This document shows positions 25,806 through 34,211 of a stretch of DNA of 34,815 bases, piece by piece. The stretch comes from Planctomycetota bacterium. Lineage in GTDB: Bacteria; Planctomycetota; PUPC01; JACPCR01. The position numbers were made by a program, and so were the translations under genes. Positions within the stretch are counted from its first letter, which is position 1. Every line of letters begins with the position of its first letter. The stretch spans positions 1 to 34,815 of the forward strand of contig JACPCR010000116.1 of NCBI GenBank assembly GCA_016179685.1, written 5' to 3'. The notes under the pieces are model-generated. The model was not told the DNA's origin and ran no database searches. It saw only the letters and a list, made by a program, of their open reading frames with translations.

Positions 25806-25990
25806 GTAACCTCTGCCTGGAGATCAAAGTCGGTGACAGCGGAAAAATTCAAAGCGCTTCCGCTCTGGCAGAACTCATGCAAATGCACTATAACCCCACG
25901 ATCGTCCTCCAGGACACCAGTAATGGCCCCCTGTCGTTCTGGAAGAACGGCGGGTACCTTTGGGGGCGTTGCAGAGGCTTTGAACATCCC

Positions 25991-26989
25991 ATGAACCCTG
26001 AGCAACTCGCCGGCAAGATAGCCCCCTTCAAGGCCGAGATCGGCAAGGTCATCGTTGGGCAGGAACGCGTCATCGATCAGGTCCTCCAGGCCGTTTTTGC
26101 GGGCGGGCACTGCCTCATGATGGGTGTGCCCGGCCTCGCCAAGACGCTCCTCGTCTCCACCCTCTCCCGGGCCTTTCACCTCTCCTTCAAACGCATCCAG
26201 TTCACGCCGGACCTCATGCCCACGGACATCACGGGGAGCGAGATTATCCAGGAGCAGGAGGACGGACGCCGCCACTTCACCTTCGTCCCGGGCCCCCTCT
26301 TCGCCCACATGGTTCTGGCGGACGAGATCAACCGGACGCCGCCGAAGACGCAGGCGGCGCTGCTCGAGGCCATGCAGGAGCATCACGTGACGGCCGCCAA
26401 CAAGACCTACCCGCTCGAGGAGCCCTTCTTCGTCCTGGCCACTCAGAACCCGATCGAGCAGGAGGGCACTTATCGCCTCCCGGAGGCGCAGCAGGACCGT
26501 TTCATGTACTTCATCGAGGTCCGTTACCCGGAGCGGGGCGAGGAACTCGAGGTGATCCGCCGCACGACGGGCAAGGCCCGTGTGGAACTGCAGCCCGTGC
26601 TCCACCGGGATGACGTGCTCGCCATCCAGTCCCTCGTCCGGGAGATTCCCATCGCCTCCCACCTGCTGGAATACGCCCTGGACATCGTGCGGGCCACCCG
26701 GCGCGAACGCGGCCGGGAGGGCGACGTCGCGCCGGACTTCGTCCGGAAATACGTCGAGTGGGGCGCAGGGCCCCGGGCCGCCCAGTACCTCGTCCTCGGC
26801 GCCAAAGCACAGGCCTGGATGTCCGGCCGCACACACGTCACCGCCGACGACCTCCGCTCCGTCGCCTACCCCGTCCTCACCCATCGCATCATCGTCAATT
26901 TCGCCGCCGTCTCCGAGGGCATCCGATCTACCGACATCATCGATCGGCTCCTCGGCCTCGTGAAGGTCAAGGAGTCCGGCACGCCATGA
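25991..26989 (+). CDS. MoxR-type AAA+ ATPase (second copy)
   Basis: The 332-residue protein has IGKVIVGQERVIDQVLQAVF, Walker A GVPGLAKT at residues 45-52, FTPDLMPTDITGSEI, Walker B MVLADEINRTPPKTQAALLEAMQE and the ATQNPIEQEGTYRLPEAQQDRF sensor region. It is a close paralogue of the ATPase at 14754-15770. The ATG at 25991 matches the usual N-terminus; the frame stays open up to 25760 across repeat DNA, which is not coding-like. It is coupled by an ATGA overlap to the DUF58 gene, the usual partner pair in which MoxR acts on VWA-type client proteins. Confidence 0.93.
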   Translation: MNPEQLAGKIAPFKAEIGKVIVGQERVIDQVLQAVFAGGHCLMMGVPGLAKTLLVSTLSRAFHLSFKRIQFTPDLMPTDITGSEIIQEQEDGRRHFTFVPGPLFAHMVLADEINRTPPKTQAALLEAMQEHHVTAANKTYPLEEPFFVLATQNPIEQEGTYRLPEAQQDRFMYFIEVRYPERGEELEVIRRTTGKARVELQPVLHRDDVLAIQSLVREIPIASHLLEYALDIVRATRRERGREGDVAPDFVRKYVEWGAGPRAAQYLVLGAKAQAWMSGRTHVTADDLRSVAYPVLTHRIIVNFAAVSEGIRSTDIIDRLLGLVKVKESGTP

Positions 26990-27879
26990 GGGAGTCCGAA
27001 CTGCTCTCACCCGAGGCCGCCGCCCGGGTCCAACAGATCGAATTTTTCGCCCGCACCCGCGTCGAGGGCTTCCTCAAGGGCTCAAATCCGTCCCATTTCC
27101 GCGGCGTCAGTCCCGAATTCATGCAGCACCGGGCCTACGTGCCTGGCGACGACCTCCGCCACCTCAACTGGCGCATCTATGGCCGAACGGACCGGCTCGT
27201 CACCCGCGAATTCGAAGAATTCACCAACCTGGACGTCATCCTGGTGCTCGATTTTTCCGGCTCGATGGCTTACGGGGACGCCCCCATGAGCAAGATGGAT
27301 TTCGCGCTCCACGCCGCCGCGCTCCTCGGCTACCTCCTCAACCTGCGCAACGACCGCTTCGGCCTCGCCGCCTGCTCGGAGCAGATCAGCTTCTACCTTC
27401 CCCCGAGCAATGGCAAGAAACACCTCGCCGAATTCTACCGGCGTCTCGTCAGCCTCCCCGTCTCCGGCGAGGCTCGCCTCGCCCGCTGCTCCGACCTCCT
27501 CCTCCATCTCCTGCGCCGCCGGTCCGTCGTCCTCTTCTTCACCGACGCCTACGAGGACCCGGACCCCCTGACTCACGCCGTGGGCCAGCTCCGCCTGCGC
27601 GGACACGACGTCACCCTATACCAGGTCGTCCATGAAGCCGAGAAAGACCTCGATTTCACCGGCTTCACCCTCTTCCGCGACCTCGAAACCGGCGCGGTCG
27701 ATGCCGCCGACCCCCTCGAAATCCGCCAGGCCTACCGCGACGTCGTCGAAGAGCACGGTCAGGCCCTCCGGACCGGCACGGCTCGGTTCGCCGTCGAATT
27801 CCACTCGATGGCCGTCACCGAGAATTGGGACCAGGTCATCGCCGCTCTCCTCCATGAACGTTCGGCGATGATGACGTAA
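26986..27879 (+). CDS. DUF58 protein with VWA-like domain
   Basis: The 297-residue protein shows the DUF58 signature YVPGDDLRHLNWRIYGRTDRL at residues 51-71, followed by a VWA-like strand LDVILVLDFSGSMAYGD, where Asp89-x-Ser-x-Ser/Met approximates a MIDAS metal site. The start overlaps the MoxR2 stop by 4 nt (ATGA), and AAGGAG lies upstream. DUF58 proteins pair with MoxR and with BatA-like membrane proteins in a widespread envelope module. The BatA-like gene follows after 69 nt. Confidence 0.92.
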   Translation: MRESELLSPEAAARVQQIEFFARTRVEGFLKGSNPSHFRGVSPEFMQHRAYVPGDDLRHLNWRIYGRTDRLVTREFEEFTNLDVILVLDFSGSMAYGDAPMSKMDFALHAAALLGYLLNLRNDRFGLAACSEQISFYLPPSNGKKHLAEFYRRLVSLPVSGEARLARCSDLLLHLLRRRSVVLFFTDAYEDPDPLTHAVGQLRLRGHDVTLYQVVHEAEKDLDFTGFTLFRDLETGAVDAADPLEIRQAYRDVVEEHGQALRTGTARFAVEFHSMAVTENWDQVIAALLHERSAMMT

Positions 27880-27948
27880 CGAGAAAACTCGGGGCGCTTC
27901 CAAGCTGCAGAAAATGAAAACTTCGGGTTACGCCATAAAACAAAGACC

Positions 27949-30081
27949 ATGGTCGACTTCACCCATTCTGCTGCACTCTGGGGCCTCCTCGCCGCAGCCA
28001 CCCCCGTCGTCATCTACTTAATCCTCCGGAGGCGCAAGACGGAAGTGCCATGGGGCGCCGGCTATCTGCTGCGCCGGACCCTGGCGAGCCGGCGCAAGGC
28101 CTCGGTCTGGCTGCAATACCTCATCCTGGCCATCCGCTGCCTCCTGCTGGCTCTCGCCGCCCTCTTGATCAGCGAGCCCTTCCGTTCCCGGGCCGAGCCG
28201 GACCTTTCGGCCCCTGAGCCGCCCGCGCAGCCCGTGCACCGCGTCATCCTCATCGACCACTCCATCAGCATGTCCGCCGCTGCTGGCCACGACACCCGCC
28301 AGGGCCGGCTGCGGGCCGCCCTCCGTGGACTTCTTCGAAGCCAGCGGCCCGGCGACGCCGCCACCCTCGTCTCTCTTCTCCACCCCGCAGCGTCACCGGG
28401 GCCAAGGTCCTGGTCCGGCCCGCTCCGGCCGGATGACTGGGAGGCCGCGCTCACCTTTGGTCCCCTCGAGGAAGGCCCTATCCGTCTCCCCGACGCTCTC
28501 GCCGCGACCGTCAAGGCCTTCGCCCGGACACCGTCCGTCGAGGCCGAGCTCTACCTCTTCTCCGACTTCCCGCGTGAGATTGCCGCCGACCTCCGCCACC
28601 TCGAATGGTTTCCCCTGGCCAGGGCCGCCCGCATCATGCGCATCGCCCCGGTGAACCTCGCCGATCGGGGCGAACGCGGCATGGGGCACGTCGCCCTCAC
28701 TCAGGCATCCTTTGGCAGCGACTTCGCCATCGCGGGGATTCCGGCCACCCTCTACCTCCGAGCCGTCAATTTCTCCGAAACCGAGACGGCGGCCAACATC
28801 CGCATCACCGGCTCGCAAACCCTCGCCCGCAGCGTCGCCGCCTCGCTCCAGCCCGATGAATCTCGCCTCGTCCCGGTCGAGATTCGTCTGGACAAGCCGG
28901 GCATTGAAACTCTCCAGGCCTCCGCTGCGCCCAGTCGTCTCCCCGCCGCTTCCGAGATTCATGTCACCGTCGAGGTCAAGGACCGTCTCCATGTCTGGCT
29001 GCTGGCGGACCCGGCGGACGTCACCCGGCCCGGAACCCTCGGCGAGGCCGAGTTTCTGCGCCGCGCCCTCATGCCGGCGGGCCCCGATCCGGGGCCCATC
29101 GAGCTGACGGACATCGAGTTGCTGCAGATTTGCCAGCCCATCCCGGATTCCATCGACCTCATCCTTCTGGCCGGACCGAGGCTCGTCACCCCGGCCGTAC
29201 GCGAGCCTCTCCTCCGATTCCTGCGCCGAGGCGGCGGCCTCCTCATCGCCGCTTCCCCGGCCCTGGACCCCTCCTTCTACAACCCGAACCTCGCAGGCAT
29301 CCTTCCCGCCGTCCTCGACACCGCTGCCGCCAGCGAGGTCAACCCGGAGCGTTTCCAGTCCCTGAGATTCCCTCTCGCCTCCCCGCAGGCATCGCTCCTT
29401 GCAGAGTTCGCTGACACGGGCGCGGAAATCGCCGACGCCCGCTTCTACAACGCCCTGCGCATCGCGTCCCTCAGCCCCGACGCCAGCGTCCTCCTTCGCT
29501 TCTCCGATCAGCAGCCCCTGCTCATCAGCAGCAAGCTGCACCGGGGCAACGTCCTCCTCTTCAACAGCTCCCTCGGCGTGTCCTGGTCCTCCCTGCCCGT
29601 CCGCCAGAGCTACCTCGCCTTCCTGCACCGTCTCATGCACCTGGCCGCTGCTGGCCGGGCATCCGCCCGCAACCTCCTGCCGGGCGAGCCTTTCGTCGCC
29701 GCCTGGCCCGCGCGGGAAGTCGTCACCCTGACGCGGCCCGACGGCCGCGAGGAGTCCGTCCCGCTCACCGAAAGCGCCGGCCAGAATTTCGTCGTCCTCG
29801 GCGACCTCTCTGCCCGCGGCCCCTGGCGGCTGCACGGCTCCTCCGGTCATGCCCAACCCTTCACCGTGACCGGAGTGCCCCCGGAGGCCGACCTCCGAAC
29901 CCTCGGCGAAGCTGAACGCCGCCAGATCGAATCGCTCCTGGGCGCGCCCGTCTACCCGGACTGGCCCTCCGCTGTTCGCGCCCTCGGCCCCCCGCGGGCG
30001 GGCAACCGCCTCTGGCCCTGGTTGCTCATCGCCGTCCTTCTCCTCTATCTGGTCGAAACTCGGCTCGTGAGATACCTTTAG
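27949..30081 (+). CDS. BatA-like membrane protein with VWA domain
   Basis: The 710-residue protein opens with a membrane helix (SAALWGLLAAATPVVIYLIL) and the N-terminal BatA/aerotolerance-type segment RRRKTEVPWGAGYLL. A second helix runs near 56-76. A VWA domain with the metal-site motif LIDHSISMS near 100-108 follows. The middle contains amidotransferase-like stretches (DLILLAGPRLVTPAVREPLLRFLRRGGGLLI) and the GNVLLFNSSLGVSWSSLP element typical of the family; the C-terminus is a final helix (LWPWLLIAVLLLYLVETRL). It would sit in the inner membrane with most of its mass outside. It is the third gene of the MoxR2 operon. Confidence 0.87.
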   Translation: MVDFTHSAALWGLLAAATPVVIYLILRRRKTEVPWGAGYLLRRTLASRRKASVWLQYLILAIRCLLLALAALLISEPFRSRAEPDLSAPEPPAQPVHRVILIDHSISMSAAAGHDTRQGRLRAALRGLLRSQRPGDAATLVSLLHPAASPGPRSWSGPLRPDDWEAALTFGPLEEGPIRLPDALAATVKAFARTPSVEAELYLFSDFPREIAADLRHLEWFPLARAARIMRIAPVNLADRGERGMGHVALTQASFGSDFAIAGIPATLYLRAVNFSETETAANIRITGSQTLARSVAASLQPDESRLVPVEIRLDKPGIETLQASAAPSRLPAASEIHVTVEVKDRLHVWLLADPADVTRPGTLGEAEFLRRALMPAGPDPGPIELTDIELLQICQPIPDSIDLILLAGPRLVTPAVREPLLRFLRRGGGLLIAASPALDPSFYNPNLAGILPAVLDTAAASEVNPERFQSLRFPLASPQASLLAEFADTGAEIADARFYNALRIASLSPDASVLLRFSDQQPLLISSKLHRGNVLLFNSSLGVSWSSLPVRQSYLAFLHRLMHLAAAGRASARNLLPGEPFVAAWPAREVVTLTRPDGREESVPLTESAGQNFVVLGDLSARGPWRLHGSSGHAQPFTVTGVPPEADLRTLGEAERRQIESLLGAPVYPDWPSAVRALGPPRAGNRLWPWLLIAVLLLYLVETRLVRYL

Positions 30082-30106
30082 ACTTCTGAATACTTACCAC
30101 GGATGA

Positions 30107-30250
30107 TACACGCAACCCAACAAGGCTCGGAAAGGTGTCAGGTGTCGGGTGTCAGGAATCATCTGACACCTGACACCTATCTTTAGCCCTTCACGATTGG
30201 GGCTTCCCTGAACCCTGAATCCTGAAACCTGACACCTGAAACCTATCCTC
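30107..30250. repeat. Dispersed repeat element, copy C (inverted end, heptamers, hairpin)
   Basis: The 171-bp gap between the BatA-like and VWA genes begins with the inverted 19-bp end shared with copy B (30111-30129). AGGTGTCAGGTGTC (30133-30146) then pairs perfectly with GACACCTGACACCT (30165-30178), and a run of cctgaa-type words leads almost to the next start codon. It separates two genes of one operon. Confidence 0.75.
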
Positions 30251-30252
30251 CC

Positions 30253-32790
30253 ATGAGCCGCGCCCAGATCTCCTACGACATGGTCACAACCGGATGGCTC
30301 TCCGGCTGGGCGGCCATTCCCCTCTTTGCCGCGCTCGGGCTCTTCGTCTGCTTCCAGCTCGTCCGGGAGCTGCGGCGACGACGACGCCTCGACTTCCTCG
30401 GCCGCTGCCTCCTCCTCCTGCGCCTCGCGATCATCGGCCTCTGCCTCTGGCTGCTCTGCCAGCCTCTGCTCGTCGCCTCTTCTACCTGGAACGTCCGGCC
30501 CGAGCTTCTCGTCCTCGTCCCGGACCGCAGCAGCCTCGACGCCCGGGAAGACTTCAACTCGCCCGCTCAGAAAAGCGACGTCCTCGAGGTCCTCGAGTCC
30601 CGGCCGATCGAAAACCGAAACCGGGCCGCGTCTTCCGTCGCCCGAACCCTGGCGCATCTGGAACGCGACCTGGCCGGCAGCGCCGAGAGGCTCCGGCAGG
30701 AGGCCGGCCCCATCGAATCCGGACTGCCGCCGGGCATCCATCTGCCCTCAGTGCTCGATGGGCTCGCCCGGCACGCGGGACTCGCCCGCAAGGAACTGGC
30801 TCGGCAGCAGCCCCTGTTCCCCGAATCGCTGCCCAACGAAACCCTTGAAAAGGAGAAGGCCGAGCGCGTCCGCGGGCTTCAGCTTCTCTCCAGCGCACTC
30901 GACACGCTGGCGCAGGAGACCGCGCTCGCCCGGCAGGAAGTGGCTTCGCATCCCGACCTTCTCGAAAAACTGATCGGGAGAGTACAGGAGACCCAGAGCG
31001 AGTCCGGACGCCTCGCTGCAGCCTGCCAGGCGCTCCAGGCCGCATTCGACGAGGCCCTCGTCCCCCTGCGGGTCCGGGAAGATGGCGCGCGCCGCCGCCT
31101 GACGCGCCGGGACCTCGCCGGCCTGGCGATCGACCGAATCCGCACCGACGGTGCGGGCCGCTTCGGTCTCGCTCGCGAGGACGCTGTGGGACTCGAAAAC
31201 GCCCTGCGGAGGGCCGTTGCCCGGCAAATCATCAGCCCGCTCGCCGCCGTCCTCGTCCTCAGCGACGGCACGGCCGGTCTCACCCCCTCCGCGCGCCAGC
31301 TTGCCGCGACCCTGGCAGAGGCCGGCGTCGCCGTCCATTCCGTCCTGATCGGAAACGACGGGGCCGACCCGGAAGACGCGGGCCTCATGGCCGCCGAGCT
31401 GGCCGGCATCGCCATTGCCGGCCGCAAAATCGCCGCCCGAGCACTTCTTAAAGTGCATTTGAAAGAGAATCGGCCCGCCAGGCTCGTCGCCCGTGTCGAC
31501 GGGCGCAACCTCGCTGACATGCCCACCGGCCGCGGCATCCACGTCGTCGAGCTCCAGTTCCAGCTCGACAAGCCCGGCCGACATGCCATCACCCTCGAGG
31601 TCGAGTCCGGCGAGGCCGATGCCTTCCCGGGCAACGAACGCTTCGCCGCCGTCGTCGATGTCTTCCCCTCCAGGCCCAGGGTCCTCATCCTCAGCGACCG
31701 CCTCTCCCGGGATTTTGTCCTCTTCCGCGAGGTGGCCCAGAGCCTCCCCTATCTCCAGGCCGAAGGCCTCCTCGCCGATCCCGCCCTGAAAACCCTCGAG
31801 ACGGGCGACAAACCGGGCCAGTTCCCCGCCGGCGACGACGCCTGGAAGAACGTCTCACTGCTCGTCCTGCTCGGCGGCGTGCCCAGGGACATTCCTGGCC
31901 CGGTCCTCGCGGGCCTCAAGGCCGCCGTCGGCCGAGGTCTCCCCGTGCTCCTCCAGCCGGGCGGGAGAACACCCTCCTGGTCCGACGTCCTCGAGGTGCC
32001 TGGGAAAGACCTCCCCGGGCCGCGGCTGCTCAGTCCCCGGCCCGACCTCTGGTCCCCGCTGCACGCACTCGGACGGGACGAGGCCGATTCGCTCGAGCGG
32101 TGGCATCGGCTGCCCGCGTCCGCCTCGGTACGAGTGCCAGCGGAATCGGGCATCCCGCTGCTGGACGGCGGCATCGAGGCCCCCATCCAGGTCATTCGAC
32201 GCGGCCAGTCCACCTTGCTCTTCTGCGGCATCGATTCCCTGTGCGATCTTCGGCAAGGCGGAAACACGGAGGCCGTGAACCGCATCGTCGCCAGTTTGCT
32301 CGAATTCGGCGTCCGGCCATGGAGCGAGCCTGCGTCCGGCATCACCGTCTTCCCGCCCCAGCCCATCCTTGGCAGGCATCTCCTTCTTGCAGGCACGGCC
32401 GAGCCTCCCGCTGCCCTCGAAGGACTGCAACCTGCGGAAGCGTCCGGCGTCCCTCCAGCCCTTCGGCTGCTCGTCACTGGGGAGAACGAAGTCTCGTTCC
32501 AGATCGGTGGCCAGACCTTCCGCCGTCCCGTCCATCGCCTGCTCGGTCCATCCGATTTCCAGCTCACGCCCAGGGCCCAGCCCCTCGAGGAACTCGCGCG
32601 GGCCGGAAAGGGCAGAACCGGCGACCTCATGGACGTTCCGGACCTGGTCGCAGCGGTCGAGGCCGCGCCCGTCTCGCTCTCTCACTCCGAGACGTGGCGT
32701 CTCTGGGCCGGCTCGTGGCCGCTGCCGCTCCTCCTGCTGCTCGTCTCGACCGAATACCTCCTGCGCCGGCGCGCTGGGCGCGTCATGTGA
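30253..32790 (+). CDS. Large membrane protein with degenerate VWA and amidotransferase-like domains
   Basis: The 845-residue protein has two N-terminal helices (about 17-37 and 55-75) and one at the C-terminus (SWPLPLLLLLVSTEYLL). The first VWA strand LLVLVPDRSSLDAR (about 90-103) keeps Asp and Ser but not the full DxSxS metal site. A helical, Glu/Arg/Gln-rich insert follows (about 110-300). The second half of the VWA fold resumes with SPLAAVLVLSDGTAGLTPSARQLAATL, and an amidotransferase-like region (KNVSLLVLLGGVPRD ... GLPVLLQPG) completes it. Such proteins close MoxR-DUF58-BatA operons in planctomycete-like bacteria. Function unknown, presumably a membrane-anchored partner of the module. 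Confidence 0.78.
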   Translation: MSRAQISYDMVTTGWLSGWAAIPLFAALGLFVCFQLVRELRRRRRLDFLGRCLLLLRLAIIGLCLWLLCQPLLVASSTWNVRPELLVLVPDRSSLDAREDFNSPAQKSDVLEVLESRPIENRNRAASSVARTLAHLERDLAGSAERLRQEAGPIESGLPPGIHLPSVLDGLARHAGLARKELARQQPLFPESLPNETLEKEKAERVRGLQLLSSALDTLAQETALARQEVASHPDLLEKLIGRVQETQSESGRLAAACQALQAAFDEALVPLRVREDGARRRLTRRDLAGLAIDRIRTDGAGRFGLAREDAVGLENALRRAVARQIISPLAAVLVLSDGTAGLTPSARQLAATLAEAGVAVHSVLIGNDGADPEDAGLMAAELAGIAIAGRKIAARALLKVHLKENRPARLVARVDGRNLADMPTGRGIHVVELQFQLDKPGRHAITLEVESGEADAFPGNERFAAVVDVFPSRPRVLILSDRLSRDFVLFREVAQSLPYLQAEGLLADPALKTLETGDKPGQFPAGDDAWKNVSLLVLLGGVPRDIPGPVLAGLKAAVGRGLPVLLQPGGRTPSWSDVLEVPGKDLPGPRLLSPRPDLWSPLHALGRDEADSLERWHRLPASASVRVPAESGIPLLDGGIEAPIQVIRRGQSTLLFCGIDSLCDLRQGGNTEAVNRIVASLLEFGVRPWSEPASGITVFPPQPILGRHLLLAGTAEPPAALEGLQPAEASGVPPALRLLVTGENEVSFQIGGQTFRRPVHRLLGPSDFQLTPRAQPLEELARAGKGRTGDLMDVPDLVAAVEAAPVSLSHSETWRLWAGSWPLPLLLLLVSTEYLLRRRAGRVM

Positions 32791-32805
32791 ACAGGGTTCA
32801 TACGG

Positions 32806-33242
32806 ATGCCCCCCATTCTCGATGACAGCCTGAGACCGACCGCTATGCTTTTTTCTGCGATGAATAGCTGGGTCCGCTCTTCATTCTTGGTCCTCTACGT
32901 GGCGCAGGTCGGTCTCCTGCCGCTCGTTCACCGCTGGCTTCAGCATTCCCGCAACACTGCATCGCGTGCGAGACGCTAGAGGCACCCGCTTCCGTCGCGG
33001 CGGATTGCAGGCAAGGGTCATGCACAGACCCCACCCACCACCATCATCGCGGGCATGGCGATCCGCACGATGAGGCGACTTGCCCCATCTGCAGCAACGG
33101 CCTCAGATTCGTAGACGGCGTGATCCTGCAATTCTCGGTGGATTGCCCGGCCACGATTTTGCACTCCATCTCCGCCGAGCCGGGCATTCCTTGCCCGTTC
33201 CTCCTTGCGCATTCCGCTCCCGCCCGCGGTCCGCCCGCCTGA
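32806..33242 (+). pseudogene. Frameshifted His/Cys-rich small protein
   Basis: Two frames carry the parts of one protein. Frame 1 (32806-32979, 57 codons) ends in a signal- or anchor-like SFLVLYVAQVGLLPLVHRWLQ. A second frame, open from 32868 to the stop at 33242 but with no start codon, encodes CIACE, CRQGSC, a run of four histidines, GHGDPHDEATCPICSNG and a Pro-rich RGPPA end. The HDEATCPIC and RGPP ending resemble small exported metal-related proteins (DUF2946-like in style) found beside outer-membrane receptors. One indel between about 32940 and 32980 would join the frames. It could be a sequencing error instead of decay. Confidence 0.55.
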
Positions 33243-33269
33243 TTCCTCCCACCAACCCGTACGGGTTCT

Positions 33270-33302
33270 AAGCCCCGAAGCCTCCACTCAGTGGCTTGGG
33301 GC
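33270..33302 (+). terminator. Hairpin after the His/Cys-rich gene
   Basis: aagccccgaagcc and ggcttggggc pair with one bulge around a 10-nt loop, directly between the two broken genes. There is no clear U-tract. Confidence 0.35.
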
Positions 33303-34101
33303 GATCGTTCTGTTTCAGACACATCCTCAACACGCGCGTATTCGGCCCGGATGGAATGCGTGCTCCCGGCTTTCGGCTGGGCTGGCTTCTGCCTGCCTCC
33401 TGGTTTTCGGAGCTGCACTTCGGGGTTCAGAACGCCAACGGCGAGACCATGGCCAGCTTCCTGACCAACGACGAATTCCTCGAGGAACGGCCCATCGGAG
33501 GCCGGCCGTTCGTCGAGCGCGACGTTCGGACTCTCGAAGACCTCGTTGATCTTGCCCCTGGGAAAATTCCTGGGAGCTGACCGACAAGGTGACAAGCAAA
33601 TTCGGCCTTTCCGGCGTGCACGGGCCGAATGCGACCGGGCCGGACGGCGACACCTGGATTTACGGCGCCGACCTGGTGGTCAAGTGGCGGCCGACCAACG
33701 ACAACCGCGGCTGGCCATTCGTCCTCTGGGAATCCGAAATCTTCCAGCGCGACTACCACGCCGATGCCTTCGCCAGCGATGCCATCGGGATTGCAGAGGA
33801 CACGCTGCACGACTGGGGCATTTACACCCAGTGCCTCTACGGATTCCACCCACGCTGGGCCGCCGGACTTCGCTTCGAATACGCCACCGGAAGCGGTGAC
33901 AGCCTGGACGGCCGCAACTCGGACCCGTTCCGAGATGACGGCTACCGGGTCTCGCTGCTTTGTGTCTGGCGGGTCTCGGAATTTGCTCGCTTTCGCCTGC
34001 AATACAACTTCGATCAGGCGGAACACCTGGAGGAAGACGCGCACTCGGTCTGGCTCGGCATCGAGTTCCTTTACCGCGTCCACGCGGCTCACAAGTATTA
34101 G
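33296..34101 (+). pseudogene. N-truncated, frameshifted outer-membrane beta-barrel protein
   Basis: Frame A (33296-33580) encodes FRHILNTRVFGPDGMRAPGF, LGWLLPASWFSELHFGV and RTLEDLVDLAP. Frame C continues with PWENSWELTDKVTSKFGLSG, GPNATGPDGDTWIYGADLVV, KWRPTND, FARFRLQYNFD and a terminal HAAHKY. Together they follow the C-terminal 60% of a porin-like outer-membrane family that typically ends in RLQYN ... H.AH.(F/Y) and often neighbours His-rich metal proteins. The frames join at the C-run of 33553-33558 if one C is restored. The N-terminal barrel half and signal peptide are missing: a stop at 33269 precedes the frame. Probably inactive. Confidence 0.62.
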
Positions 34102-34135
34102 GGTGTAACTTCTCCGCACCATGCGGAGACCTTTG
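34098..34135. repeat. Dispersed repeat element, fragment D
   Basis: tattagggtgtaacttctccgc begins right at the barrel stop and matches the left end of copies A and B, including a small hairpin CTCCGC/GCGGAG (34113-34129). Only the left end is present. Confidence 0.6.
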
Positions 34136-34211
34136 GTGCAAATCTTGAGCATTAAGGAACTTATATCTCAAAAGTCTTAGGAATGGGGTGCGGGGAAGGA
34201 TCCTTCTACAG

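Larger units (their letters stand above)
24788..25990. other. Gene-free repeat island of 1.2 kb
   Basis: No credible gene lies here. It contains two CTAGTA-type hairpins, a GTGGcCGAAGCGC/GCGCTTCGCCAC hairpin near 24989-25017, a planctomycete-like cruciform repeat, and dispersed element copy B. Frames that stay open over 25394-27010 on the minus strand are shadows of the MoxR2 gene. It looks like a landing zone for small non-coding elements. Confidence 0.7.

Noticed and set aside
25394..27010. A 538-codon minus-strand frame
   Set aside because: It spans repeat DNA and the antisense of MoxR2, whose ATPase motifs are unmistakable.
30253..32790. Coiled, Arg-rich frames in the two other plus frames and on the minus strand
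   Set aside because: These are GC-rich shadows of the 845-residue VWA-like protein.
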